From an uncultured Gammaproteobacteria bacterium (GTDB lineage Bacteria; Pseudomonadota; Gammaproteobacteria; DRLM01): 53,782 nt of DNA. The position numbers and the translations under genes were made by a program. The notes below the pieces were generated by a model. The model was not told the DNA's origin. It made no database searches and was given only the letters and a program-made list of their open reading frames with translations. Position 1 is the first letter of the stretch. The number at the start of each line of letters is the position of its first letter. Below are positions 46,547 through 53,782 of this stretch, in pieces. The stretch spans positions 1 through 53,782 of the forward strand of contig CAMYKQ010000024.1 in assembly GCA_947259075.1 (NCBI GenBank). Reading direction: 5' to 3'.

Positions 46547-47608
46547 TTATTCTGGCAGCGTGGGGGGTGTCAACGTTACCGGGGAAGTGAGGGTGTGCAA
46601 GAACGCCAGCAGACCTTGTTTTTCTTCCGCGCTCAGGTTTAAGGGGCGGACGTCGAGCGACAAGCCGTAGCTCTTGTGGTCGCGGCCACCGTTGTTGTAA
46701 AAATCCACGACATCTTCGAGCGTGGTTTCCGAGCCGTTGTGCATGTACGGTGGCGTCAAGGCGACGTTGCGCAGACTCGGCGTCTTGAATGCCTTTTGGG
46801 TATGAAAGAAGGGATAGGGCGTGGTTTGGAATTCACCGGTTCTATCTAATTGGGACCGCCCCGGATCCTCGCCAGCCACGCCGGTGTTATGAAATTTGTC
46901 ATCGGTAAAATTGGGCCCGGCATGGCAACGCGAACATTTTCCCTTGCTGAAAAAGACCTGCATGCCCAGCCGGGCGCTGGGGTCTAGCAGCGTGCTTTCG
47001 CCCCCGATATAGCGATCGAACTGTGAATTATGGGAAACCAGCGTCCTTTCGAAGGCGGCTATGGCCTTGGCGGCGTTCCCCATGCTGATGCCATCGGGGT
47101 AGAGTTTGGCGAATTGCCGGCGATAAAAGTCGACAGCGCTCAAGCGTTGCCGCAGCTCATCCGGGCTGATATTGAATTCGTCGGCGGAGTGCATTACTTC
47201 CACGGCCTGGGCTTCCAGGCTGGTGACACGCCCGTCCCAGAAAAATGTGCGGTTCCATGCCAAATTATATAAATGTGGGGTATGGCGTTTGAGGGTTTTG
47301 TTGTTCAAGCCTCTGGCGAGAGTGAGGCCATCGGTAAAGCCGAGCTCAGGTTTGTGGCAGCTTGCACAGGACATGCTCTTGTCAACGGAAAGACGTGTGT
47401 CGAAAAATAGCAGTTTGCCAAGCTGGACCTCCTCAGCAGAGTGCCGCGACTGCCCAGGATAATTTGCGTCGGGCAAAGCGGCACGTTTGGCGGCGCTTGG
47501 TGCGCTGTCCGTGGCCGCGCAGCCGCTTAGGATAGCAATCAGTATGTAAACCTTGCCGAGCTTAGCCAATTTGGTTAAGGATGCGCGTTTAACGGTCTGC
47601 ATGGGCAT
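46547..47608 (-). CDS. Dihaem cytochrome c peroxidase / MauG-family lipoprotein
   Basis: The 353-residue lipoprotein (lipobox ILSGC) has two haem sites: CASCH at about residue 82 and CSRCH at about 223. Other CcpA/MauG marks are LGKLLFFDTRLS, HTPHLYNLAWNRTFFWDGR, and KTPSLRNVALTPPYMHNG near the C-terminus. It reduces periplasmic peroxide or oxidises a protein partner. It starts 3 bp after the chemoreceptor gene's stop on the same strand, so it is the fourth gene of that operon. Confidence 0.92.
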   Translation of the reverse strand: MPMQTVKRASLTKLAKLGKVYILIAILSGCAATDSAPSAAKRAALPDANYPGQSRHSAEEVQLGKLLFFDTRLSVDKSMSCASCHKPELGFTDGLTLARGLNNKTLKRHTPHLYNLAWNRTFFWDGRVTSLEAQAVEVMHSADEFNISPDELRQRLSAVDFYRRQFAKLYPDGISMGNAAKAIAAFERTLVSHNSQFDRYIGGESTLLDPSARLGMQVFFSKGKCSRCHAGPNFTDDKFHNTGVAGEDPGRSQLDRTGEFQTTPYPFFHTQKAFKTPSLRNVALTPPYMHNGSETTLEDVVDFYNNGGRDHKSYGLSLDVRPLNLSAEEKQGLLAFLHTLTSPVTLTPPTLPE

Positions 47609-47611
47609 GGT

Positions 47612-49192
47612 CTAACATTTGAACGTGGAGATTGATTTGCGCAACACTTCGGCCATGGCGGCGAGGCGTTCGGAGATGCTGCGGGCATCCTCGGCCGCCT
47701 TCTTGGTATTGCGCGCTGCTTCAATCACCTCGCTAACATTGGCATTTATCACGCCGGTAATGTTCTCAGCCTCTTCGAGACGTTTATAAATCTCTTCGGT
47801 GGAGGTGGTCTGCTCCTCGACGGCGCTGGCGATAGCGGTTTGATGACTGCTGATATTCTGAATGGTGTGGGTCGCGTCGCCGATGGCGGCGATAAAGGCC
47901 TTGCTCGCGTCTTGAATCAGTTTGACACGGGCGCCGATATCTTGTGTCGCGCTCGCGGTTTCCGCCGACAGCGATTTGACTTCATTGGCGACGATGGCAA
48001 AGCCTCTGCCGGCCTCACCCGCGCGCGCCGCCTCGATGGCGGCGTTCAATGCCAATAAATTAGTTTTAGAGGCGATGTCGGAAATTATCTTGGTGACATT
48101 ATCGATCTCTGCATTGCTGGTATCGAGTTCGATGATTTTCTCATTGATATGCGCCATTTTTTCAACCGCCATATTGACGGTGTCGACGACGCTGTGCGTC
48201 TCTTTGGAAACGGAATGGATGTTGTCCTTCAGCTGGCCGACGGCAGTGACGATGTACAAGACATGATCAGATATCGTATTGCAGGCATCGGATACCCGCA
48301 CGGTTCTGGAGTCGGTAAGCGCGAAATTATCGCTTATATGCCTGCTGATATCGAGCATCTCATGGGACGAAGTGCTTAAATCTGTGGTGTTTCTGTCAAT
48401 GATGCGCACCATGTCGCGGATGCTCTGTATCGCGCGATTGAGTGATCTGGCGATCTGCGTCACCTCGTCATTGCCTTTTTCTATCAGCGCCTGGGTCAAG
48501 TCGCCATGAGCCATGGCATCCATCACCGGCAGGGTGTCATCCAGGGGCAGTATGCTGTGTTTGATGCGCCTGCTGATTAAGGTCGATACCGTGATTACCA
48601 TGATGCTCGCCAGAATTACCATGACGATGGGTAGCAGCATGTTTTTCTTGATACCGATGAGGGCGATTGTGAGTGATTTGCTGAGCACTAACTCGACTTG
48701 CTTTATTCCCGTGAGCAATTCCGTGTAGAGCTCTTCGGCGATGATCATTTCGATCTGCGCCATCTCGGCCTGACCCTGGGCAAGCTGATTGAAGACAGCT
48801 TGTAAGGGTTTCTTAGTCTGCATATACAACTCATTGAGTCGCGTAATGTCCTCGGTCATCGCGCCAGCAACGTCGATGCCCTGTAGGCTGGCCAGGCTGG
48901 ATTTAAGATTTTCAGACCGTACTTCATATTCGGTCGCGGCGTTCAGGTCGCTGTCCGCGACCGCGCGATGGGTGAATTGGATGAGATCATTAGCCTTCTC
49001 GGCGGCGAGCGCGGTTTCCATGTAGCGTTGAGTCTGTTCGATCAGGGTGATGACCTGATGGCGGGTGATCGTCATGACGGTCACCACCACCAGAACCAGA
49101 ATACATATGAGCGTAGTGACAACCCACGATGAGGTGTTGACCTTCTCCTTGATGGTGAAGTCATTAAATTTCAGTAAGGCGCGCATCTTCAT
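47612..49192 (-). CDS. Methyl-accepting chemotaxis protein
   Basis: The 526-residue chemoreceptor has a transmembrane helix at about 23-43, a helical periplasmic ligand domain at about 45-180 (four-helix-bundle type), a second transmembrane helix at about 183-205, HAMP to about 260, and a cytoplasmic signalling hairpin with [20 protein letters not shown] and [14 protein letters not shown]. No CheR-docking pentapeptide at the C-terminus (ends STFKC). It signals to CheA/CheW. It follows the PBP-like gene by 26 bp in an operon that mirrors the GGDEF/EAL operon at 5469-9543. Confidence 0.94.
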   Translation of the reverse strand: MKMRALLKFNDFTIKEKVNTSSWVVTTLICILVLVVVTVMTITRHQVITLIEQTQRYMETALAAEKANDLIQFTHRAVADSDLNAATEYEVRSENLKSSLASLQGIDVAGAMTEDITRLNELYMQTKKPLQAVFNQLAQGQAEMAQIEMIIAEELYTELLTGIKQVELVLSKSLTIALIGIKKNMLLPIVMVILASIMVITVSTLISRRIKHSILPLDDTLPVMDAMAHGDLTQALIEKGNDEVTQIARSLNRAIQSIRDMVRIIDRNTTDLSTSSHEMLDISRHISDNFALTDSRTVRVSDACNTISDHVLYIVTAVGQLKDNIHSVSKETHSVVDTVNMAVEKMAHINEKIIELDTSNAEIDNVTKIISDIASKTNLLALNAAIEAARAGEAGRGFAIVANEVKSLSAETASATQDIGARVKLIQDASKAFIAAIGDATHTIQNISSHQTAIASAVEEQTTSTEEIYKRLEEAENITGVINANVSEVIEAARNTKKAAEDARSISERLAAMAEVLRKSISTFKC

Positions 49193-49218
49193 CGTGGGCC
49201 ATCCGGGCAGCGGTCAAC

Positions 49219-49674
49219 TCAGAATTCGATTTCAAGCACGGTTTTGACCGTGTCCGTCCCATCAATCGAGGTCTTGTTGACGACGCCAATGCCACCCTTG
49301 AAGGCACCGACAAATTTCATCACGGCGCTGTCGCTGTCCACCTGCATGGGCGGCGGTTCCGCGGTCGCGTATTGTTTTTCGACCCAATACCTGACCAGGT
49401 CCTGGTCACTGAGCTTCAGTACTTGCTTTAAAAACGCGTCGCGTTCCACGCCGTATTTCTGATCGATCTGCCTCACCTTTTCGCCGTCAGGCCAGATTTT
49501 GCGTGACTTCAAAAAGTAACTCTTGACCTCAGTTCCACTCATATTGGCGACGGGGTTGTTTTTATTGACGATGACCACCGCCGTGCCGGCGCTTGCTTCA
49601 AATGCGCCCAAGGACAGTAGTATGAATATCATTCCCCAAAGGGAGTTCGAGTTTATGCGGTGCGTCCTGTTCAT
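49219..49674 (-). CDS. Short PBP-like (PstS-related) periplasmic protein
   Basis: The 151-residue protein has a signal peptide (MIFILLSLGAFEASA). The mature domain shows the pattern VIVNKNNPVANMSGTEVKSYFL, a WPDGEKV turn, RDAFLKQVLKLSDQDLVRYWVEK, and VGAFKGGIGVV. This is about one lobe of a PstS-like protein. It shares the layout and partial sequence pattern (VTDKN or VNKNN, SxxE(I/V), FLG or FLK, DG) with the 7940-8404 protein. No ABC transporter genes adjoin it. I infer a soluble receptor for the chemoreceptor encoded next. Confidence 0.82.
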   Translation of the reverse strand: MNRTHRINSNSLWGMIFILLSLGAFEASAGTAVVIVNKNNPVANMSGTEVKSYFLKSRKIWPDGEKVRQIDQKYGVERDAFLKQVLKLSDQDLVRYWVEKQYATAEPPPMQVDSDSAVMKFVGAFKGGIGVVNKTSIDGTDTVKTVLEIEF

Positions 49675-49688
49675 TTGTGTTCTCCCTA

Positions 49689-50882
49689 TCAGAAGCCGAA
49701 GGCGCTTTGAAACAGGATGCCGTTCGATGGCCTCACGCCATCAAAATGATGGATAAACTCTACCTTCAGACGGTTATGTACGGTGCGGTCGTAGGCAATG
49801 CCCACCATGGCGGCATCGAACTCGGGTACGAAGACGCGGGCGATATCGCCGCCGTCTTCGCGAAGGCCGTAATAGGGGCCGCTGTCCTTGGGAAGATTAG
49901 TGCGGTCATAGCGAATATAGGGATGTACGCGATTGCCCTGTAAATGCAGTGCGACTTCCGCGATGAAGCCGTTGAAGGAATAGCTCTTCTCCGGCAGGCC
50001 GCCCAATTCGTCTTTTTGTTTGGCATAGACATATTCCGCCAGCACGCTGACCTGGCCTATGTTCCACACGAGGTAGGGATTGAAGCCGACTTCACTGAGC
50101 TCCATGGGCGTCGCCGTAGCGGTACTGCTACTGTCGCCGATATTGTCGAGTTGATAACTGGATATCCGGTCCATCCATCCGCTCAAGCCGATACGGCTGT
50201 CCTTATTACCCGGTATGATCCACTCGAACAGCCAGGTGAATTCCTTGGTCTTGGAAGGATCACGTGCGTAGACCGCCTGATCTGGAGCCACGGCGCGGCC
50301 GTTGCCCAGCGAAAAGGCATAATTGATGGAATGTCCGTTATCCAGGAAGCGGCTGCCATACAGACTTAGGCCGATGGTGTGGGTGGGTACCAGATTTAAC
50401 TCCTCTTCGAAGAGGCCGGGGATCTGCACCGAATTCATCAACCACGCGCGTGAATAGAGGAAGCGGTTGAAATAACCTATCGGCGTGAAATACAAGCCGC
50501 CCTGTATATTGAGTTCGGGCGTGAAGGTATAGTCCACGAACATGCGCTCTACATCCAACTCGAGCTCATTGCTCGCGCTCCGTGCCGCCTGCAGATTGAT
50601 TTCGCTCAGGAATCGCATATTGTCAGAGAAGTCGGCGATCACCACGAAATCGGCGCCGGTAATGGAGAATCCGTCGTTAATATTGACTGGGTTTGCACCA
50701 TAACCGTCCGATTCGAAGAGGGCCTGGGCTGCTTCATCGGGTGCTTTGCCATAGGTGTAACCGTAGATTACATCGCCGAAGCCGGAAAAACGCAGATCAA
50801 CCGCCTCGGCATTGACGCTGAGTAACAGGGCGGGAAGTGTTATCAACCATGACCTGATTGAGTTTGCTGCTGGTTTAGGCAT
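49689..50882 (-). CDS. Outer-membrane porin-like protein
   Basis: The 397-residue protein has a signal peptide (WLITLPALLLSVNAEA). The mature chain begins VDLRFSGFGDVIYGYTYG and has strand-like alternation throughout (MRFLSEINLQAARS, FEWIIPGNKDSRIGLSGWMD, RVHPYIRYDRTNLP). It ends in the terminal phenylalanine typical of outer-membrane barrels (FQSAFGF). A GGAG lies eight bases before the ATG. First gene of a four-gene operon (barrel, PBP-like, chemoreceptor, dihaem peroxidase). AT-richer than the surrounding chromosome. Confidence 0.85.
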   Translation of the reverse strand: MPKPAANSIRSWLITLPALLLSVNAEAVDLRFSGFGDVIYGYTYGKAPDEAAQALFESDGYGANPVNINDGFSITGADFVVIADFSDNMRFLSEINLQAARSASNELELDVERMFVDYTFTPELNIQGGLYFTPIGYFNRFLYSRAWLMNSVQIPGLFEEELNLVPTHTIGLSLYGSRFLDNGHSINYAFSLGNGRAVAPDQAVYARDPSKTKEFTWLFEWIIPGNKDSRIGLSGWMDRISSYQLDNIGDSSSTATATPMELSEVGFNPYLVWNIGQVSVLAEYVYAKQKDELGGLPEKSYSFNGFIAEVALHLQGNRVHPYIRYDRTNLPKDSGPYYGLREDGGDIARVFVPEFDAAMVGIAYDRTVHNRLKVEFIHHFDGVRPSNGILFQSAFGF

Positions 50883-50961
50883 GCTCTGTCTCCATATAGA
50901 ACCATAGAACCATCAAATCCATCGAGGCTGGGCAACCCTAATAGGAGTTGTCTTGAATCGC

Positions 50962-50981
50962 TATCGGTTCGATTTCCGATA
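50962..50981. promoter_or_regulatory. Inverted repeat upstream of the porin-PBP-chemoreceptor operon
   Basis: TATCGG (50962-50967) and CCGATA (50976-50981) form perfect 6-bp arms around eight bases, about 80 bp ahead of the porin start. Position suits an operator; the regulator is unknown. A tandem octamer (GGTTCTAT twice on the minus strand) lies between it and the gene. Confidence 0.35.
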
Positions 50982-51111
50982 ACTTGATTAATAGTTAAAT
51001 CATGTGAGCGCGGGTTCGCGGCCTGGCCGTGGACATGGCGCGAGGGGGTGTTAGCTCTCCTTGAATCTTTGCGGAGTGTGGTGTCAATGAAATCGCCGCA
51101 CGACAGACAGG

Positions 51112-51505
51112 GGCCCGCCAGCCTCGCGATTCCGCGCCGCCACTTGGATAGACGAGGCCGTGCTCGCTGGCCTTGAGCGCTAGATATCGCTGAGCCCTTT
51201 GCATCTGCCGTCGGCCTTAACGGTGTTTGGTTGCCGTGCCGCCAAGGCCGTGGCCTCGCTGGCGGTGGCGCTGGGTGGGATGGGGCAAATTCTTTTCAGC
51301 GGCGGCATCGGTGAACACGCGGCGCCGGTGCGCGCGCATTGCCGGGTATCTGGCTCACCTTGGCGTGCGTTTGGACGCGGCCGCCAATCAGACCGGCGCC
51401 GCCGGCATCTCCGCGCCGGATAGCGCGGTGGCGTTGCGGGTGGTCCGGGTGGACGAGGGGCGCGCGCTGGCGGCGGAGGCGGCGGCGCTGCCCCGCGCGG
51501 ATTGA
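51112..51505 (+). pseudogene. Relic of a second acetate kinase gene
   Basis: Pieces align with ackA of this window. TWIDEAVLAGLE then a TAG stop (51181-51183), SLSPLHLPSALTVF, then directly RAAKAVASLAVALGGMGQILFSGGIGEHAA, which skips about 165 residues. After a frameshift near 51335-51345 the tail RLDAAANQTGAAGISAPDSAVALRVVRVDEGRALAAEAAALP follows in another frame. A deletion, a stop and a frameshift make it dead. It lies 5.8 kb from the intact ackA in the same orientation. Confidence 0.85.
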
Positions 51506-51544
51506 AGGCGGGCCGGGTTCAAGCTTGTCAGCCTCCGTTCGATA

Positions 51545-51563
51545 TGGTACATATTAAGTACCA
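51545..51563. promoter_or_regulatory. Palindromic operator candidate for the toxin-antitoxin pair
   Basis: TGGTAC and GTACCA are perfect 6-bp inverted arms around ATATTAA, ending 17 bp before the antitoxin ATG. Antitoxins of this family usually repress their own promoter, and this is a fitting site. Confidence 0.6.
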
Positions 51564-51580
51564 ACTAAAAGGTGATGCCC

Positions 51581-51991
51581 ATGCGTCTTCAGCACATGCA
51601 TACTGATGCCTCGCGGGATATTCGCTCCAAGGAAGGACGTTTGGCCCTGGCCAAGATGGTGGTGCAGTTGTTCGATCACTGGGCGCTAACGCCCACGGAA
51701 CAGGCCGCCCTGCTGGGGTTGTCCACCGAGTCCCGCTCCACGCTGGCCCGTTACCGCAAGGGCCAGCCCTTGGCCGATCAGCGCGATCTCATGGATCGCG
51801 TCGGCCACCTCCTCGCCATGCACAAATCCCTGCGCATCATGTACCCCCATAACCGCGAGCTGGTGTACCGCTGGGTGACGGCGGCCAACGCGCGCTTCAG
51901 CGGGCGGCGGCCGCTGGATGTGATGATGGAGAAGGGCTTTCTCGGCCTGGTGATGGTGCGCCGTTACCTCGACTTCGAACGCGGGCGTTAG
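51581..51991 (+). CDS. Xre/MbcA/ParS-type antitoxin
   Basis: The 136-residue cytoplasmic protein has an N-terminal helix-turn-helix (LALAKMVVQLFDHWALTPTEQAALLGLSTESRSTLARYRKG) and a C-terminal toxin-binding domain (NRELVYRWVTAANARFSGRRPLDVMMEKGFLGLVMVRRYLD), the typical ParS/Xre antitoxin layout. ATG 51581 fits AAGG eight bases before; the earlier GTG 51572 and ATG 51575 are alternatives. The toxin ATG follows its stop directly. Confidence 0.86.
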   Translation: MRLQHMHTDASRDIRSKEGRLALAKMVVQLFDHWALTPTEQAALLGLSTESRSTLARYRKGQPLADQRDLMDRVGHLLAMHKSLRIMYPHNRELVYRWVTAANARFSGRRPLDVMMEKGFLGLVMVRRYLDFERGR

Positions 51992-52690
51992 ATGTTCGAG
52001 GGGCTATTCACGGACGTGGCCGACCTCGACCAGGATATTTACCGCAATATTTGCGGCGTGCGCCAGGGCCAGGACTTGTTTGATGATCTGAGTGACGAAC
52101 CCGAGGATCAGCACTTCGCCATGGCCGCGGAGATGCAAGACAAACCCGCCTCCGCCGCGCCGCTGATCACCCGGCCCTTCGAGTACGGCACGGTCATTAG
52201 TTTTCCCTTCGAGCCGGAAAATTGGCAAGTCAGCCGTTTCAGCGAAGGCGTGGATTTCAGCGTGTGGTACGGCGCCCTCGAATTCTTGACCACGGTGCAT
52301 GAAACCCTGCACCACTGGCTGCGTTTTCAGCGTGACGCCTTCGCGGATTACCCGCACGAGATCATCGCCGAGCGCCGCGTTTATCTGGTGCGTTGCCGGG
52401 GCCTGCTCGTTGACCTGCGCGCTAAATGCCGCGAATTTCCCGCCTTGCTCGACCCGGCCGATTATGATTTCAGTCACCGCGTCGGCGCCTATCTGCATCA
52501 GCAAAATCAAAACGGCCTATTGAGCTGCTCCGCGCGTTGCGAGGGATCCGTCGCGGCGGTTTTGCAAGCCGGCATCCTCGCCAATCCGCGCGATCATTGT
52601 TATCTGACCTATCGCTGGCGGCCCGGTGATGCCGACGTGAAAGTGGAACGGACGCCGGGGCGCGTGTGGCGGCGTGTGGCGGCGGAGTGA
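51992..52690 (+). CDS. RES-domain toxin (NAD+-degrading family)
   Basis: RES toxins break down NAD+, with antitoxin release under stress. 232 residues. Marks: RFSEGVDFSVWYGALEFLTTVHETLHHW, with the conserved Arg, Tyr and Glu of the fold, an upstream ICGVRQGQDLFDDLSD (R..S..D) and LLSCSARCEGSVAAV. Immediately follows the antitoxin, so the two are translationally coupled. Longer than the shortest RES toxins but within range. Confidence 0.8.
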   Translation: MFEGLFTDVADLDQDIYRNICGVRQGQDLFDDLSDEPEDQHFAMAAEMQDKPASAAPLITRPFEYGTVISFPFEPENWQVSRFSEGVDFSVWYGALEFLTTVHETLHHWLRFQRDAFADYPHEIIAERRVYLVRCRGLLVDLRAKCREFPALLDPADYDFSHRVGAYLHQQNQNGLLSCSARCEGSVAAVLQAGILANPRDHCYLTYRWRPGDADVKVERTPGRVWRRVAAE

Positions 52691-52885
52691 GAATGGTGTT
52701 GCGCGACGCGCAATCTGCGGGATATGAGTCGAAGGCCGCGGGCTTAGCCCCCGCCACGCTGATGCCGCACTAGGTCTTAGCGAGGGAGCGCGTGTGTTAT
52801 GAGTATTCCGTGGCCTGGGTTGATCTACATCGGTAGCTTAACGCGACCCTCATGGTGTCACGCTGTGGAGAAAACGCATGCAGCA

Positions 52886-52971
52886 TGCGCGCAAACGCAC
52901 ACCCTTGACGCAAGACATCTTGCGTAGTCCGGGTGAATCCTTGCGCGAAATTATCGATGACATGAGATTGG
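52886..52971 (+). repeat. Left arm of a diverged inverted repeat (5' end of the NERD gene)
   Basis: Matches the reverse complement of 53285-53370. A hand alignment gives about 63 of 86 bases identical without gaps. As protein, ARKRTPLTQDILRSPGESLR here equals ARKRRPLTQDLLCSPGEPLR in the inverted arm. Confidence 0.8.
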
Positions 52972-53284
52972 ACTTTATGTCTTATATTTTCGTGATGTCG
53001 GGAATGCCGCTATTTTTCTATGCGACTTATCTGGAGCAGCGTTCTGCAGGTGCGCAGCTCAGCATTATCTTGGCTGGGATTTATTTGCTTGCTGGCATTG
53101 GCGTCTTCGTTTTTGCTGTGCTCAAGGTCATGAAATTGATGTTGCGTCTTCAATCCCACCGGCTCGGCCTTGATGCGGAGCTGGCGGTTGTTCAAGAACT
53201 CAATCAACTCCTGCGCGACGGTTACCGCGTCTTTCACGACCTGCCCGCCGAACGCTGCAATATCGATCATGTAGTCGAGCGCAT

Positions 53285-53370
53285 CCGATTGCATGTCGAA
53301 AATAGTTTCGCGTAGTGGCTCACCCGGACTACACAATAAATCTTGCGTGAGCGGCCTGCGTTTGCGCGCC
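53285..53370 (-). repeat. Right arm of the inverted repeat (inside the NERD domain)
   Basis: Reverse-complement copy of 52886-52971, lying within the ~118-bp insertion that splits the NERD domain. Read on the minus strand it keeps an open frame similar to the left arm's N-terminal protein. Confidence 0.8.
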
Positions 53371-53782
53371 TCTAGCCCAGGTCCGCACAATGTCGTCGGT
53401 TCCGGCGGCGTATTCGCGGTCGAGACCAAGGGCCGCGCCAAACCGCTAAAATCCGGCGGCAAGGAATGGCAAGTCGACTACGACGCCAAGACGCTGCAAT
53501 TTCCCGGCTGGCGCGAAACGGCGTCCTTGGAACCGGCGCAACCCCAAGCACGCTGGTTGAGTGACTGGCTGTCGTCGGCGGTCGGTGAGCCAGTGAAGGT
53601 GCAGGCGGTGCTGGCTTTGCCGGGCTGGTTCATCAAACGCAGCGCGCCGGGTGGCGTGGCCGTGTTCAACGGCAAGAATCCCGGCTCAGTCTTGCGCGCC
53701 ATCGGCCGCGCGTCATTGAGCGAGATAATGCAACAGCGCATCGCCCATCAGATCGAGGCGCGCTGCCGCAATATCAAACCGC

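Larger units (their letters stand above)
52878..53782 (+). pseudogene. NERD-domain membrane protein gene, interrupted (3' end outside window)
   Basis: Residues 1-132 run from ATG 52878 (GGAG seven bases before): a cytoplasmic start, two transmembrane helices (YIFVMSGMPLFFYATYL, LSIILAGIYLLAGIGVFVFAV) and the NERD start DGYRVFHDLPAERCNIDHVV, ending near 53276. About 118 bp later another frame resumes the same domain exactly: VVGSGGVFAVETKGRAKPL at about 53392, then LALPGWFIKRSAPGG. The insert contains an inverted copy of the gene's own 5' end and causes a frameshift and a stop at 53315. NERD domains are nuclease-related; this copy is broken unless the insert is removed. Confidence 0.75.

Noticed and set aside
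50995-51111. Second phosphoketolase relic ahead of the ackA relic
   Set aside because: I looked for the conserved blocks seen at 43026-44136 and found none.
53010-53462. Minus-strand 150-codon frame in the NERD locus as a real gene
   Set aside because: Only its first part resembles the NERD N-terminus (the inverted arm); the remainder is antisense to the NERD protein's membrane region.

Overview
The window is high-GC chromosomal DNA of a gammaproteobacterium. Three arrangements support this: the ribD-ribE-ribB-ribH-nusB-thiL-pgpA block, the yebC-ruvCAB-ybgC-tolQRAB-pal-cpoB block, and queE-queC followed by tRNA-Lys downstream of the tol genes. Exported c-type cytochromes, a rubrerythrin, NhaD and three large signal transducers suggest a free-living, respiring, motile cell. 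I cannot fix the genus.

Layout. 1-5457 (+): riboflavin biosynthesis, nusB, thiL and pgpA. 5469-9543 (-): an operon of an outer-membrane barrel, a short PBP-like periplasmic protein and a GGDEF/EAL sensor. 9776-12896 (-): folE2, queD and dxs. 13093-14972 (+): a sterol-desaturase-family protein and an orphan secreted protein, inserted between dxs and ispA-xseB (15011-16145, -). 16249-18811 (+): a rubrerythrin / Fe-S protein / DUF3501 operon behind a promoter with a Fur-family-like box. 18861-24616: redox and housekeeping singletons (cytochrome c, MsrAB, ArfB, truncated globin, a THI5-like protein, a cNMP-binding protein). 24848-35564 (+): yebC, a small AT-rich gene with an attC-like tail, ruvCAB, the Tol-Pal system and queE/queC. 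35728-35803: tRNA-Lys. 36140-42707: a CHASE/PAS/GGDEF/EAL protein, small exported proteins, a DUF523/DUF1722 protein and nhaD. 43026-53782: accessory DNA with a decayed phosphoketolase-like gene, ackA, a DUF6279 lipoprotein, a second porin/PBP-like/transducer operon ending in a dihaem peroxidase, an ackA relic, an XRE-RES toxin-antitoxin pair and a disrupted NERD-domain gene.

How the genes work together. RibD, RibE, RibB and RibH make riboflavin, but the GTP cyclohydrolase II half of the RibB fusion lacks the metal-binding cysteines, so a separate RibA must exist elsewhere. FolE2, QueD, QueE and QueC cover most of the route from GTP to preQ0. TolQRAB-Pal-CpoB with YbgC form the envelope-constriction machine. 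The strongest candidate for an undescribed system is a three-gene module found twice, in the same order: outer-membrane barrel, single-lobe PBP-like protein without ABC partners, transmembrane transducer. One copy feeds c-di-GMP signalling and the other chemotaxis. Other points of interest are a foreign-looking composition patch over TolA domain III, the attC-like site, and the NERD gene broken by an inverted copy of its own 5' end.
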